A stretch of DNA of 64,000 nt from Sceloporus undulatus (Eukaryota > Chordata > Lepidosauria > Squamata > Phrynosomatidae). Below are positions 52,801-63,333 of the stretch, in pieces (positions within the stretch are counted from its first letter, which is position 1; each line of letters begins with the position of its first letter). The notes below the pieces were generated by a model. The model was not told the origin of the DNA. It did no database searches and saw only the letters and a list, made by a program, of their open reading frames with translations. The stretch covers positions 201,859,244-201,923,243 of the forward strand of contig NC_056523.1 of assembly GCF_019175285.1 (NCBI RefSeq), written 5' to 3'. A program made the translations under genes and the position numbers.

Positions 52801-53454
52801 AAGTTTTTGTTTGGGTCAGGAAGGGGAGAAAAGGTGCTTTTTGTGGATTGCGTAGACTTGACCTGTTAAATAAAGAGAGAGAAAATGATTATGAAAATAG
52901 CTTAGAAAAATAATTAGCAGGGGGAAAAAGAGGACATTCTATGCATACATCTGTAATTACATAATATTGTGAAAACCTTTATTAAAAATACTGATTTAAT
53001 GGGAAGGATCCAGTGGAACTGGGTTAAGGCAAATAAAGAATTTAATAATCATTTAAAAAAGGGAATTGGAACTGCTTATGTTAGTGGAACTGGGAAGGAA
53101 GAGATCTGGTCCCCCTTCGTGCACATGCACACACACATGTACTCACAAACACTGTACTATTTAGGCCTGCCCTGGAGAGCTTGGATATAACTTATTCCTC
53201 CTTCATACCCTGCAGCTGTCTATGCATTTTGCCGTTCTGTTGCATTCACTGTATGATCCAAAGCCAGGTTGTGTGTCTTGGAGTGTATTCAATGGATGGG
53301 GGCTGGCTGTTAGCACGTTTTCTAGGTAAAATCTAAAAGAGCAATAGCTGTATTTGATAAGAGAGCTTACCACTGGAGAAGTAGTGTTGCCTTCACTAGC
53401 AACTGAGTGTCGAAAGAGAGCTGCAACCAATAGCAAGAGCCAAGGAAGACTCAT
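49541..53454 (-). CDS. LRRC19: LRRC19, leucine-rich repeat membrane receptor (whole coding region)
   Basis: Four coding exons join in phase: 53371-53454, 52352-52862, 50822-51013 and 49541-49848. They total 1095 bases, 364 codons plus TGA (human 370). Residues 1-20 are a signal peptide (MSLPWLLLLVAALFRHSVAS). About 48-165 hold leucine-rich repeats (LSVLHLSYKNITL, ELAILDLSNNFITTV, KLTALYLQNNNIAQI, SLKILNLQKNRLANF). 176-226 form the C-terminal cap (NPWNCSC, TTVCASP). 271-293 span the membrane. The tail has FEQFHSFVPEDDGFIEDKYI, as in human, where it is a TLR-like receptor that activates NF-kB. The N-terminal cap cysteine of human is missing. It lies antisense inside IFT74 intron 8. Confidence 0.96.
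50223..50254 (-). pseudogene. U6 snRNA 5' fragment (retroposed)
   Basis: The minus strand reads GTTCTCACTTCGGCAGCA then CATATACTAAAATTGGAA, the first 36 nucleotides of U6 snRNA with two mismatches (the last four overlap the repeat at 50219-50222). It is flanked by a perfect 14-base direct repeat, caacttgaatttcc, at 50209-50222 and 50254-50267. No poly-A. It lies in LRRC19 intron 3. It cannot be a working U6 gene. Confidence 0.85.
50822..51013 (-). CDS. LRRC19: LRRC19 exon 3
   Basis: 192 bases encode NENTTVCASPSSLKKYPIKT and a Ser/Thr-rich stalk (IPFQSIDSSNDTVLAAYNGT). Acceptor ttttcag/AAAAT, donor TTCAG/gtacat. Diverged from human except at its start. Confidence 0.93.
51651..51865. mobile_element. 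Palindromic MITE
   Basis: 'aaacacactgcagaaataat' to 'ttctgtagtgtgttttggac', complete arms. Inside LRRC19 intron 2 and IFT74 intron 8. Confidence 0.75.
52352..52862 (-). CDS. LRRC19: LRRC19 exon 2 (leucine-rich repeats)
   Basis: 511 bases from ttaacag/GTCAAG to CTATGG/gtaagt, encoding all leucine-rich repeats and the NPWNCSC cap start. Two to three N-glycosylation motifs (NIT, NNT, NVT) fit an extracellular face. Confidence 0.96.
53371..53454 (-). CDS. LRRC19: LRRC19 exon 1 (signal peptide)
   Basis: 28 codons: MSLPWLLLLVAALFRHSVAS then EGNTTSPV, donor CCAGTG/gtaagc, phase 0. An acceptor-like ttgacag lies ten bases before the ATG, so a separate 5' UTR exon further upstream is likely. Confidence 0.85.
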
Positions 53455-53723
53455 GTTTGAAATCTGTCAATTTGGAATATTAGATACAGGTTATCAGTTG
53501 AGTATTAGCAGATATTCAGATTCAGTATGATAATAAATAGGTAGCCAAATCAGTTGCTTACCCATAGTTTTTTACAGGGCAAATTCTGGTCATAAAGGGT
53601 ATCAGAGTTTGATTGCAGTGCCCCAAGTGACTCCACTGACATAATCAAGGAACTGAACAGGAATCACCCAGCACCACCCTCTGAGAGCCCTCCAGGGAAG
53701 GACAGAGCCACTGTAGAACTGTA

Positions 53724-53991
53724 CACTTGTCCTTCCATATTCGCTAGGGTTAGGGGCACATAACAAAAACACCATGTTTTTATCTGAGAGGACACCTCTC
53801 TGGGAATCTACCTCCTCCAGTGCAACTCTGTGGTCAACATCCAACAGACACTGACCATAGAACTGCACTAGAGGAGCTACAAATGCTTAGTAGAGTATTC
53901 TCTCTAGGGATCTCTATGTCTTCCAGTGCAACATTTAGTTAAAGTTGACCATAGAGTTGCACTGGAGGACCTAGATATTCCTAGAGAGATA
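53724..53991. mobile_element. Tigger-like MITE ('gtcctccag' subfamily), right end lost
   Basis: TACACTTGTCCTTCCATATT start and 'ctccagtgcaactctgtggt'. The right side runs into an L2 fragment. About 270 bases upstream of LRRC19 exon 1. Confidence 0.65.
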
Positions 53992-54165
53992 CAGTTCAGT
54001 TCCCAGTGTAGGTCATCCACTAAAGTTACCAAAGCTGTCTCTGTCTCATAACCATGTCTGAAACTAGACTGAAACGAATCAAAATAATCTGCCTCGCCCA
54101 GGAACATGTGAAGTTGAGAAGGCACCACTCGCTCTAGTACCTTGCCCCCAAATGGAATAGCATCA
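53992..54165 (-). mobile_element. L2-type LINE fragment, antisense
   Basis: The minus strand reads LERVVPSQLHMFLGEADYFD, SFQSSFRHGYETETALVTLV, DDL: reverse-transcriptase block with FQSxFRxGxxTETAL, typical of L2. Confidence 0.75.
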
Positions 54166-54169
54166 TGGG

Positions 54170-54405
54170 AATTAAAGAGACCTCAAGGCCTATCCAGTCC
54201 AACCTGCTGCTATGCAGGAATACACAGTAAGAGCACCCCTGACAGATGGCCATCCAGCTTCTGTTTAAAAAACCTTCAAAGGAGATTCCACCCCTCTCCA
54301 CTGTCAAATAGCTCTTAATGTCAGAAAGATTTCTAATGCTGAGCTGGAATCACTTTTCCTGTAGCTTGCATCCATTGTTTTGGGTCCTGTTCTCTGAAAC
54401 AGTAT
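54170..54405 (-). mobile_element. CR1 LINE 3' part, antisense
   Basis: 'gacctcaaggcctatccagt', 'gccatccagcttctgtttaa' and 'gcttgcatccattgttttgg' mirror the CR1 3' region. Confidence 0.72.
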
Positions 54406-56155
54406 ATTGGAGACTGGCCTATAGTTATCTAATATGTTAATCTATAGGGAAGGTTTTTTTTCTCCAGAAGAATTTTTCAAAAAAATTTTTAATGCCTCTG
54501 TGGGTTGTTTTCTTTTCTCTTTACCACAGAGGCATTAATCACGTGCCTTGCCCACTCAGCCAGTCCTCCTGCTTAGACCTGTTCAGAAAGTAATCCAGGA
54601 TGAATCCGAGTTTAATATCTTCTGTTCACATGCATCCCGAATGCATCATGTTAAGTTGGGGAGGGGGCTGCCAACCCCCCCCCCCCCCACACACACACAC
54701 ACACATTTAATCTGAGATAATCAGTACCGTTTTTTTCCTGAGTATTTTTTAAAAATTATTTATATCATTGGCAGTGTGAATAACCAGTGCAAATAGACCC
54801 AATTCAGGATTAAACTCTGCATGCCTTGAATGTGGTTTGAATACATTTGCATTGTACCACTTTTGAAAAAATTTTAAAATACTATAACTATACACCAGGA
54901 CAAAATGTTTGGATAGGACCAATTTTCAAATGGAAGACCACTTTTTTTAATTTTTTAAAAAAAATGGAGCGTACACTCAATGAAAAAAAAAATGCTGATT
55001 TTTAAAACAAATGTTAATATTAAATTCATTGTTTCTGAGGCTTCTAAGACACCAAAGGCCCCGGTGGGCAACTCAGGGTGCGCAGGACCAGGACCGGGGG
55101 CCGGTTCCCAAGGACCTTTGCCGGCGCCGCCAGGTTGCCTACCCTCTAGGAACAGATCCTACATGTGAAACGCTGCTAACGCTTTTGTTGCTATGCTGTA
55201 AACAAACAAAACCACGCAATATCTTATCATCTACTAGTCCATCCAAACTGACAGGGAACAACAATACATGTGCCAAGGTGTGAAATGAAAGAAAACACGA
55301 GATAAAAGCAGAAAAAAGAAAAGACAGAACTGTGTTACAGTATGAAGTTGATTTCAGAATGTAGTGCATTTCGGAAAGAAAAACACACACATTTGTGTTC
55401 CTTATGAACATATAAGCCTACGGCAACACATTCCTTTGGATATTCAGTGAAACATCTTATCATTACCACCTGTGTAGATTCTACGTCCAAACGGACAGAT
55501 ATCATCACACTTGTGGTTAGGCTGATGTGCAAATCTTGACCCTGGGACTGTGGAGTCCAGGTATGGCTCCTCTAACTGTTTCCAAATGCAGGGAAATAAA
55601 AAAAGTTTGACCACCACTTTCACTGTCAGTTTAATCCTGCGGACTTGTACGTTTTGGTGAGATAGAGAGGTGTCTGGTAACCTCAACCCAACTGTAAATA
55701 CCTAGGCATTCCAAGAGGATAGAATTAAGGCAGTTAAAGGCAGTGTCAAACTGCTTTTATTTCTGCAGTGCCAGGTTACACTCTTTGACTACTCTAAAAC
55801 ATGAACCGTAGCTACCATTTTTCCTACGGGACAGGGGAGACTTTTCTCATCATTCTGAGTACCTTTTACAAAAACTAGAAAATAAACGTGGAGGAATGGG
55901 GGAATCACATCTTTTTCTTCTTCTTCTGAGCCACTTACTGGAGATAACAGCAAGATTCCACTTCACCAAAACTTTTCTTACCCTCATAGGAGCGACTGGG
56001 CAGCAGGAAAATGCCTGTTATCCGTGGATAACGTGATCAGAACCGCCGCAGGAGACTTCTTCTTACATGGTTGTCCCACATCTAATGATGACAGCAAGAC
56101 AGAAACCTGAACCTGATCTTCTTAGTTGCAGAGTGGCATGGATGCGATTTCTATG
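54406..56155. other. IFT74 intron 8, mostly unrecognised; one GC-rich patch
   Basis: A G/C run and (CA)n lie at 54677-54706. A GC-rich, CpG-bearing patch lies at 55050-55150 in otherwise AT-rich DNA. A palindromic-MITE fragment lies at 55725-55773. No exon of IFT74 is seen on either strand here. Confidence 0.4.
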
Positions 56156-56159
56156 CTGC

Positions 56160-57150
56160 CTTCATTTCATTTATTACTGGCCAAATGGCCAGCCATATTA
56201 AAAAAAACCACAAATATACATACTTTACAAGGGACAGTCGACTGGGTATAATATACACATTTTAAAACCACCTTCATTCCTTTAAAAGACGGACATTGTG
56301 GGGAAAACCAAATAACCAAAATATTAACAAACATTATTTTTACTACATCTCTATGACAAAACTAGATAGAAGCTGCCACAGGAATCTAGCAACTTGCGGC
56401 AGTTATCTGCTTCATTTCAGTATCTGCGAGAGAAGTTATTCTACATAGGGAATTTGTCTTGTCTACCTGGGAATCTTTGAGCATAAGAGGGGTGGACATA
56501 AGTGAGGCTCTGATATCTCTTATAAAAAGATCGTTAACTAAACGTACGGACACTGACAAACTGCACCTCTCCACTCTACCCAACAAGGGCACACATCCGT
56601 TTCAAAGTATTGAGATCTCTTTTAGTACAATTGCCATCAAAATACAGCAGAAAGGGAGGAATATTCAGTTCTGATTTAGCCTATAACAGCTCTTTCTTAG
56701 TTTCGGAATATTCCAAGTTTTCAAAGTACATTGGCAAGGCGATAAACTCCATTCTTCTGTTGTCTTTTAAAATATAAGATTATGAAGCTGCCTGCACTTT
56801 TATGACATTTGGAAAACTCCAATGTTATCTTCACTACCGGCTGGGGAAATGACAGGTCTTTGCTTTATTGTATCCTAACACATTAAGGATATAAGTTAAC
56901 AATACAACCTATCAGCTGATAATTTTGTTAATTATAGATTTCTTCTATTTTGATTGACAAAAAATCATCGTTACATTACTAATGGAGATAATCCTACCGG
57001 GTTGAAAAAATACACTTTTAGCCAAATGCGTTTTAAAATCGTGTATGTTATATCTAGTTGACTCTCTTTGTAATATAGGTATTAATTTTTTTACTATGCT
57101 GGCTAATTTGCCGTTAATAAATGAAACAAATGGAATTCTAGTTTTCTCTG
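56160..57150 (-). mobile_element. LINE-like 3' end, antisense, unclassified
   Basis: Read on the minus strand, the stretch ends 'ggccagtaataaatgaaatg', a tail typical of a non-LTR retroelement, after about 1 kb of AT-rich sequence with remnants of open frame. I cannot name the clade. Confidence 0.4.
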
Positions 57151-57741
57151 TTCAGTGGAACCCAAATGGGCATCAAATGATGGAACCCAGATGGCATTAG
57201 AGGGAGTGAAGCCTCTCCTCCTTCCTCTCTTCTCTTCTCCCCCCTGATGTCATCCAACCCACCTAGGTTAGTCTTGCGGAACGCTGACCCACCGAGTGGG
57301 ATATGAACGGACCCCCACCCCTTCCATCTCTAAACCATCACGTTGTAAAAAACCATCTTTTCTTGTGCTGATCAATGTAATCCCACGCCAAGAGGCTAAA
57401 CCTTGTCTAGTGCAAACAATGTTCTCACTAGAGCAGTAGTCCCCAAATCCAACTATTTTTCAGACTACCAGCCGCCTTTCCTTTTGTTATGGCACACCCT
57501 TGCATCCCCCAACACCTATTTCTTCCATATTATGTCTTATTGTTTTGTGCAGCAGCCAGTGGCTTTTACCTCAGCTGCATTCAGCCCTGCCACCGCCTAA
57601 TATGCCCCCTACCGCTTTCTCATGTGTGAATACAGCGCAGCAGTCGTGGCCCAGGCCTTCCTCCTCCCTCTCATTTGCTGGCTGGCTGGCTTGGTTTGCT
57701 GCCTCGAATCCTGTGTGACAAGGCATGTTTATCACCACTAT

Positions 57742-57955
57742 GCTCGTTAAACGGAGTTACTCATTCCACGGTGTGACTCCTCTAGCAGCCTCCTGTTGCA
57801 CTGCGTGCGGATTGGCAGTTTGTAAGGAGCTAAACTTCTCTGCCGTGAGAACTTCTAACATACCCCTCCTTAAAACTGCCAATCCCCAGCATTGCAACAG
57901 GAGGCCAGTGCAGCTAGAGGAGTCACCACTGGAATAGTAACCTCTTCTTAACGAG
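57742..57955. mobile_element. 214-base palindromic foldback element
   Basis: 'gctcgttaaacggagttact' at the left pairs with 'cctcttcttaacgagc' at the right. Inner arms 'gtgactcctctagcagcc' and 'gctagaggagtcac' also pair, and 'attggcagtttgtaagg' with its inverse near the middle. A MITE of a family not otherwise present in the window. Confidence 0.65.
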
Positions 57956-58108
57956 CTCGTCTGATAAAACCCCAAGGTGGTGAAACGGAGCACGCACCTG
58001 AGACAGCTTGTTTGACGCACGCGCCAGGACAACCGGTCACCTTGGAAGCAGCACAACGCAGGCCAACTGGGCTGAATAGGCTACTGAGAAGCCTCTTGGC
58101 CTGTCCTG

Positions 58109-58597
58109 GTGAGACACAGAGTCTTCTTAGTTTTTTTTCCACTGCTTGATGGCCTGCTCGGTTGCTGCTCCCAAGGTGGAACCATGGTGCAAACGGGAGA
58201 AATGTCTCCCCCATTGAGGAAGGCACTTATTTTGACAGGGCTGAGAGGAGCCACAGCTGGTTTTCCATTTTCCCTTCTTGGTGAAGACATCCATTCTCAA
58301 CCTGAGGAGAGACCAATTATATCTTTTGAAACACAATTCCAACCCCAGATACTCCTCCCATCCTTCCTCCGAGAGCTGTGTCTTCCCCATACCGTTTCCA
58401 ATTGTCACCTCATCCAACAGAGCGAAGCATTGTTCTATTCTGCTATCTCTTTTCTTGGTTTTGTCCATGACACGAAAGCAGCAGGACGCAACAGTGCAGC
58501 TCCAATCTGCCATGCCCCCAAAATTCACAAAGCTTAACTCAACATCCCAAATGTGAAACGCTCCTTTTTGGCACCATTCTCCTCCGTCTGCCCACAT
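58109..58597. other. Overlapping open frames of unknown nature
   Basis: A plus frame of 142 codons (58109-58537) and a minus frame of 156 codons (58127-58597) overlap. Neither peptide is recognised, neither has splice or promoter context, and the stretch has higher GC than its surroundings. It may be the inside of a decayed DNA transposon. Confidence 0.25.
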
Positions 58598-58860
58598 GTT
58601 CTAACTCCACCATCTCCTCCAGGTTCCTACAAGGCCACTGGTTTCGCCTTGCCTTCTTGTGTATGGAGTACTCTGCGACTGAACGCCCCCACCCCCCCAC
58701 CAAACCCCTTTTTCCTCACCACCACCCTGGATTTTTTCCACTGCCCTTCATGGTGTCAGGGGTACCACCCCCACTTCGAGGAACTCATTTGTAACTGGAG
58801 TCTTCCTCCCACTACATCTATTCCAAGTCAGTTGGACCATTTAGAATCCTCAGAAATAAT

Positions 58861-59094
58861 ATACACGTGGACCCTTGGCCTTATGAGCGGGATCTGTTCT
58901 GGGCCCCCTCGGCACGAAGGCGAAAAACTGGGCCTACTGCTCGAGCCCACCTTGGCATATAACTGGGGCTTGGTGTGCACGGCAGTGCGCGCACACGCCA
59001 CGGGTGCCGCACCCATTCCGCCTTACTTGCTGTGTTAGCTTCAAGCGTAAGCTGAAAGCCACTATAGTGTGGCCCACGTATGGTATGGTGTGCA
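58861..59094. mobile_element. Tigger-like MITE, worn
   Basis: 'acgtggacccttggccttat' to 'gtatggtatggtgtgcactg', with the hairpin 'agcttcaagcgtaagctgaa' inside. CAGTGCGCC subfamily. Confidence 0.6.
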
Positions 59095-59099
59095 CTGGT

Positions 59100-60355
59100 T
59101 ATATTTATATTAACATATATACCTATAATATAACTGTTTAATTATTAAATATTTACTATTTATTTTTCAATTAGTAATTACTTTTGATCACAGAATTTGA
59201 ACTTCTACAAGGCCAGCCTTGTTGTGAAAGACAACTGCTACTCTTTTGGTACAAAGATGCACACTGTCTAAGAGCGACATCTATCATTTTATCTTCATAT
59301 TTTTTCACCCTTCTTTCAGGTCCCCAAGATAAGAAACAGAATACTCTGGCAACATAAGATACTTTTTAAAACAAAAAAAGTTTAACACATCTTGATCTCT
59401 GAGCCTCAGCTGCATATGATGCTAACCTCACTCACATTCAATCACATCCAGTTCACTTTATTCATGGCCAAACTCTAGCCAGCATAATAGATGCTTAAAA
59501 TAATTTTCTACAATATTACAATCTTACTTCTGAATCAGAGCCAGTTCCAGGGAGGGGCAATGCAATTACAGAAGGTTGAGAAATTCAAGCTTCAAAAGTT
59601 ACACGTATCTCATATTCTACCTTGATGCTCTTCCAACATCCATGTCAACCTGACGTCTTATTCCTTCATTAAGTTGATCAATCCTTTTCTTTTATTCTCT
59701 GTTTCAGCCTAACCAGAATGCACCCAAAAGTGGATGACACAAACACTTTACATTATATAGTTTTAGCAGTTTTTCTATAAAAAATAATAAAACAGCATGT
59801 GAACTAGATTACATGATGTAATTAATGCAACCACTAAAGTTTACATATATTAGTTCATCAGTATTATAAAACTGATTTTACATAGTTGATTACATATGCT
59901 ACACTTTTTGTGGTGGAGAGTAACTTCGTTTTGCTTAGTTAAGAACGGGTCCCCTGCTGGTTGTTAAGATGACTGGATGTTTCCTTAATTATACTTCTAC
60001 ATAAGAGAGCCAAAATACTAACACTATTTTAAAAAGTAATCTAGATGACATGTACAAATGATTATGTACTCTGTTATACCTGCAAAGATATTTCTTTTTT
60101 ATTCCCCTGAACTACTGAAATCAGAAAAGAAAACTCCTTTACAAAGACCCATCCAATTGACCTATTATCACCTCTAACTTATATCCACTGTAGTGAAACA
60201 AATAGCCAAGTGACAGTCAAACATGGAAGAACTTGAGCAGTCAATGATAATCTTTGGAAGTTTACATTACATTCAGTAATAGTTCAATCATCAGATACAC
60301 CAATTCTAATTGTATTTACACATATAATAAGCTGGAATGTTTTGGCAGGCAATCT
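59100..60355. other. IFT74 intron 8, nothing recognised
   Basis: AT-rich sequence without exon, repeat family or RNA gene that I can name. Confidence 0.5.
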
Positions 60356-60356
60356 A

Positions 60357-60565
60357 CAGTGGAGCCTTTCCTATGCGGCGGATCCATTCCGGATTCTCTC
60401 CACGTAAGGCAAATCTGCGTAAGCTCTGCGAGCCCCATTCACAAGAATGGGGCTCATGGTTATGGTGGTGCGGCACGTGCGCACCATGGACACACCATGC
60501 CATTCACTGAATTGCATAACCCAGCAGCTGCATATGGTGCACCTGCGTATGGAACGGGTGCACTG
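60357..60565. mobile_element. Tigger-like MITE (CAGTGGAGCC)
   Basis: CAGTGGAGCCTTTCC ... GAACGGGTGCACTG with TA on both sides, 209 bases. Confidence 0.75.
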
Positions 60566-60939
60566 TATTAGATTGTGTTACACACAGCTGATAAAGTTAC
60601 CTCATCAGTTTTTCAGAATAGTTTGTAACAATTGCATTAATCCACACAGCCATTGGGCCAGCATCAAAGAGAACAGAGGAAAACACTTACTGTCTCTCCA
60701 TGCTTGCTATTTCTTGATTGGTCTTCTTTCACCTTAAACAAAAGCACATTAATTACAATAAACTAACGAGTTCTGGCCTTTGCAAAATTCTATATACTGT
60801 ATCATTTCACTGCAAACCCCCGTACCACGGGAAACAGTACCAGTTTCACATCCCTGCAGCTGAAAACAAAAAAAATATGTTCTCTGTAAGCATTTTCTAA
60901 CCAGCAGTACATTCTATGTACGCTTTTGGCAACAGTTGA

Positions 60940-61095
60940 CCCATAATCAACCTGGAGGACCTAGAAATGCTTAGAGAGGTTGTACTCTAGAATCTCTAAG
61001 TCCTCCAGTGGCAACTGTATTGTCAACTTCTGCCCGAAGCCGTTTATTTCTATCCACCAGAGTTATTATTATCTGTGGTTTTGTGTTGGGACTGT
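60940..61095. mobile_element. Tigger-like MITE fragment ('gtcctccag' subfamily)
   Basis: 'aacctggaggacctagaaat' and 'aatctctaagtcctccagtg' in inverted arrangement. A matching right end, 'gtgaatgtggagggccgacc', lies at 61619-61640, about 520 bases away, so the element was probably split by later insertions. Confidence 0.55.
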
Positions 61096-61223
61096 ATCCC
61101 CTGTGTGGCGATACCCAGGTCTATAGTAATGAAAACGAAGAACAGAGATTTCACTAGAAATAGAGTAGATCAGTGCCACTTCATAATATGATTAATATTA
61201 TTACTATAGTATCCTAAAGGGCT

Positions 61224-61262
61224 TCAACTCCCATCTGATCTTGGAAGTGAAGCAGGATCAGT
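61224..61262 (+). pseudogene. 5S rRNA-like fragment (probably part of a 5S-derived SINE)
   Basis: 'ctcccatctgatcttggaag' and 'tgaagcaggatcag' match the internal promoter region of 5S rRNA (…CTGATCTCGGAAGC, TAAGCAGGGTCGG) with a few changes. The rest of 5S is not seen. Confidence 0.5.
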
Positions 61263-61641
61263 TTTGACACAAGGGCTGGCATGGAGCTGGTGGGTATTTA
61301 CACGCCCACCTGTTTCCCCATGCCATGAGCTGCTACTGCCACACACCCTTTATTGCTAGTAAGGAGGCCCCTGTCACTGCATCTGTTGTGGAAATGGGTA
61401 CTTGACTATGTGGTTTGCAGCCGGCACCCCATTTCCATGTCAGTGCATCTATGGGGGTCTTCTCAGTAGTGGCAATGGCAAAGTATGGAAGGGGTTCAAA
61501 GAGCTGTCTGATCTGTCCACGTTTGCCATGAAAATGGTGGGGGTCATTTTGATCTGCATTAAGCCCCAGGCACTGTTTTCCCCCCCACCTTTGTGGGGGT
61601 TCTGTGCCCCTAAACAACTGTGAATGTGGAGGGCCGACCAT

Positions 61642-62830
61642 TATACCCAGGCTGTGAACCTGTGTCTTTCGAGGGAGAGTAAGCCCCTCCAGCACAGGCC
61701 AAATCTCTATCTCTCCTGTAGTGCCTTTCAGCTGATAAGAAGCACCCCCATCTTGTTGGGATTTAAATTTCAATTTGTTTACCCTCATCCAATCCAATAC
61801 TGATGATAGGCAGCAGTTTATGACAGAAATAGCTTCTGTGGATTGTGGTGGAAACTTATAATAGAGTTGGGTGTCCTCTCTATGAGCAGTTCATGTGTTA
61901 CGTTAAATAGCATGTGGAAACAGAAACTGAACCCTGAGGGACCCCACTGCCCACTGGCCAAGAAGTTGAACAGGAGTCCCCCGGCACACCTTCTGGGTTG
62001 GTGCCTTCAGAAGGAACAAAATCCTTGTAAACAGTGGCCCCGAGTGCCATCCCAGCAACTAGCCCAGAGGATACCAGGTGGATGGTATCAAACTGCAGAG
62101 GTCCAGCAGAACAAATATGGAGCCACACACACACTCTAGTTCTTGATGTAGGTCATCTAGCAAGGCAACCAAAGTTTTCTCTGTGTCCCATATCTGGGCC
62201 TCAAACCAGAATTAACAGCTAATAATCTGTCTCATTCAGAAATCCCTGGAGTTGGAGGCCACCACATGCTCCAGAACCTTGCCTAAAAACTAGAATGTTA
62301 GGACTGGATGATAATTACCCCAAGTGAGGGAATCCAGGGAGGGCTTATTTAGTAATGGTCTTATAACAGCCCTATCAACAATGGAACTCTGGCTTTCTTC
62401 TTCTTTTTTAATGAGGCACTGACTTCTCCCTGTACCTCTCAGCCAGTCCTTCTCTGGCTCTGTTAAGCCAGGAAGGGCAGGTCTAACACACATGTGTGGC
62501 TCTCATCTCTTCAGTAATCCTGTCCCAATTGCTCAAATTGAAAGTATGCATTACCAATGGACAAACAACGGGCCAAAGTTACATGCCCTGGTCTGTATCA
62601 GTTTCGTACCCAAATCAAATATTCAAGCAATTTTATCTGCAAAGTGCCAGGCAAGTTGTTTGCAGCAAGGTGTAGAGTGGCCTGGATTTTCCTCTCTTGG
62701 GACTTAACCACCTTGGCCATTTCCCCACCCTAGAGATCAGTCAAGAAACCACCTGCCAAATTAGTAAAAACCTCCCCAAGAGGCATCAGGATCAGACTGG
62801 ATCCATAAGCCAACTGGGGTGGACCATTTT
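61642..62830 (-). mobile_element. L2-type LINE reverse-transcriptase part, antisense
   Basis: Minus-strand blocks: KTLVALLDDLHQELEC, GVPQGSVSVSTCYL, DWMRVNKLKFKSQQ, LTLPRKTQVHSLGIMV. These are the L2 palm and thumb motifs in order, with several frame breaks and stops. Confidence 0.72.
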
Positions 62831-62937
62831 AAGGTTAGCAATGAAGATTTAGCAATAAGGAATCATCTCCCTCTTCATACATATTTGAAATAAGCTTGCA
62901 TTTAGTCATTCAGCTCATCTAGAGTGACTTCTATGCA

Positions 62938-63125
62938 CTGATAGCAATGAGAGGTACTTTTGAGACGAACTGGAAGAAAGAAGTTGGCAGCATGAGCTTT
63001 CGTAGATGTAAGTCTACTTCCTCATGCTCCAACTTCTTTTTTTTCTCACTTAGTCTCAAAGGTGCTACAAGATCTCTTTGCATATTGATTCTACAGACTA
63101 ACCACAGCTATATCTTTGAATTCTA
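62938..63125. repeat. Dispersed repeat with inverted halves
   Basis: 'agttggcagcatgagctttc', 'gtaagtctacttcctcatgc' and 'cttagtctcaaaggtgctac'. A related piece lies at 38045-38130 in IFT74 intron 2. Common in reptiles; class not known to me. Confidence 0.5.
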
Positions 63126-63333
63126 CTTCCTGAGAGGGTGAAGGGAAGAAATAACTGTCCCTACATCAGCAACTGCCCTTTTCACTTTGCCATGACAAAG
63201 CACAGATCTAGTGTAACTCCGAATCATAAAGTGGGAAGGGGCCTTGAAGATCTCTATTTTCAGTTTTTTCAAATCATCCTTTAATAATTGCTATGGGAAA
63301 GCTCCCCTTCACTAATATCGCTTGTTCTCCTAC

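Noticed and set aside
57742-57955. Palindrome as a microRNA precursor
   Set aside because: Arms are far too long, and the structure is that of a foldback MITE.
48514-63333. IFT74 exons 9 to 11
   Set aside because: I looked on both strands for the AKEKQIRSVEEE and NQVKYLEMKTTNEKLLQ regions and found none; they most likely lie beyond the window.
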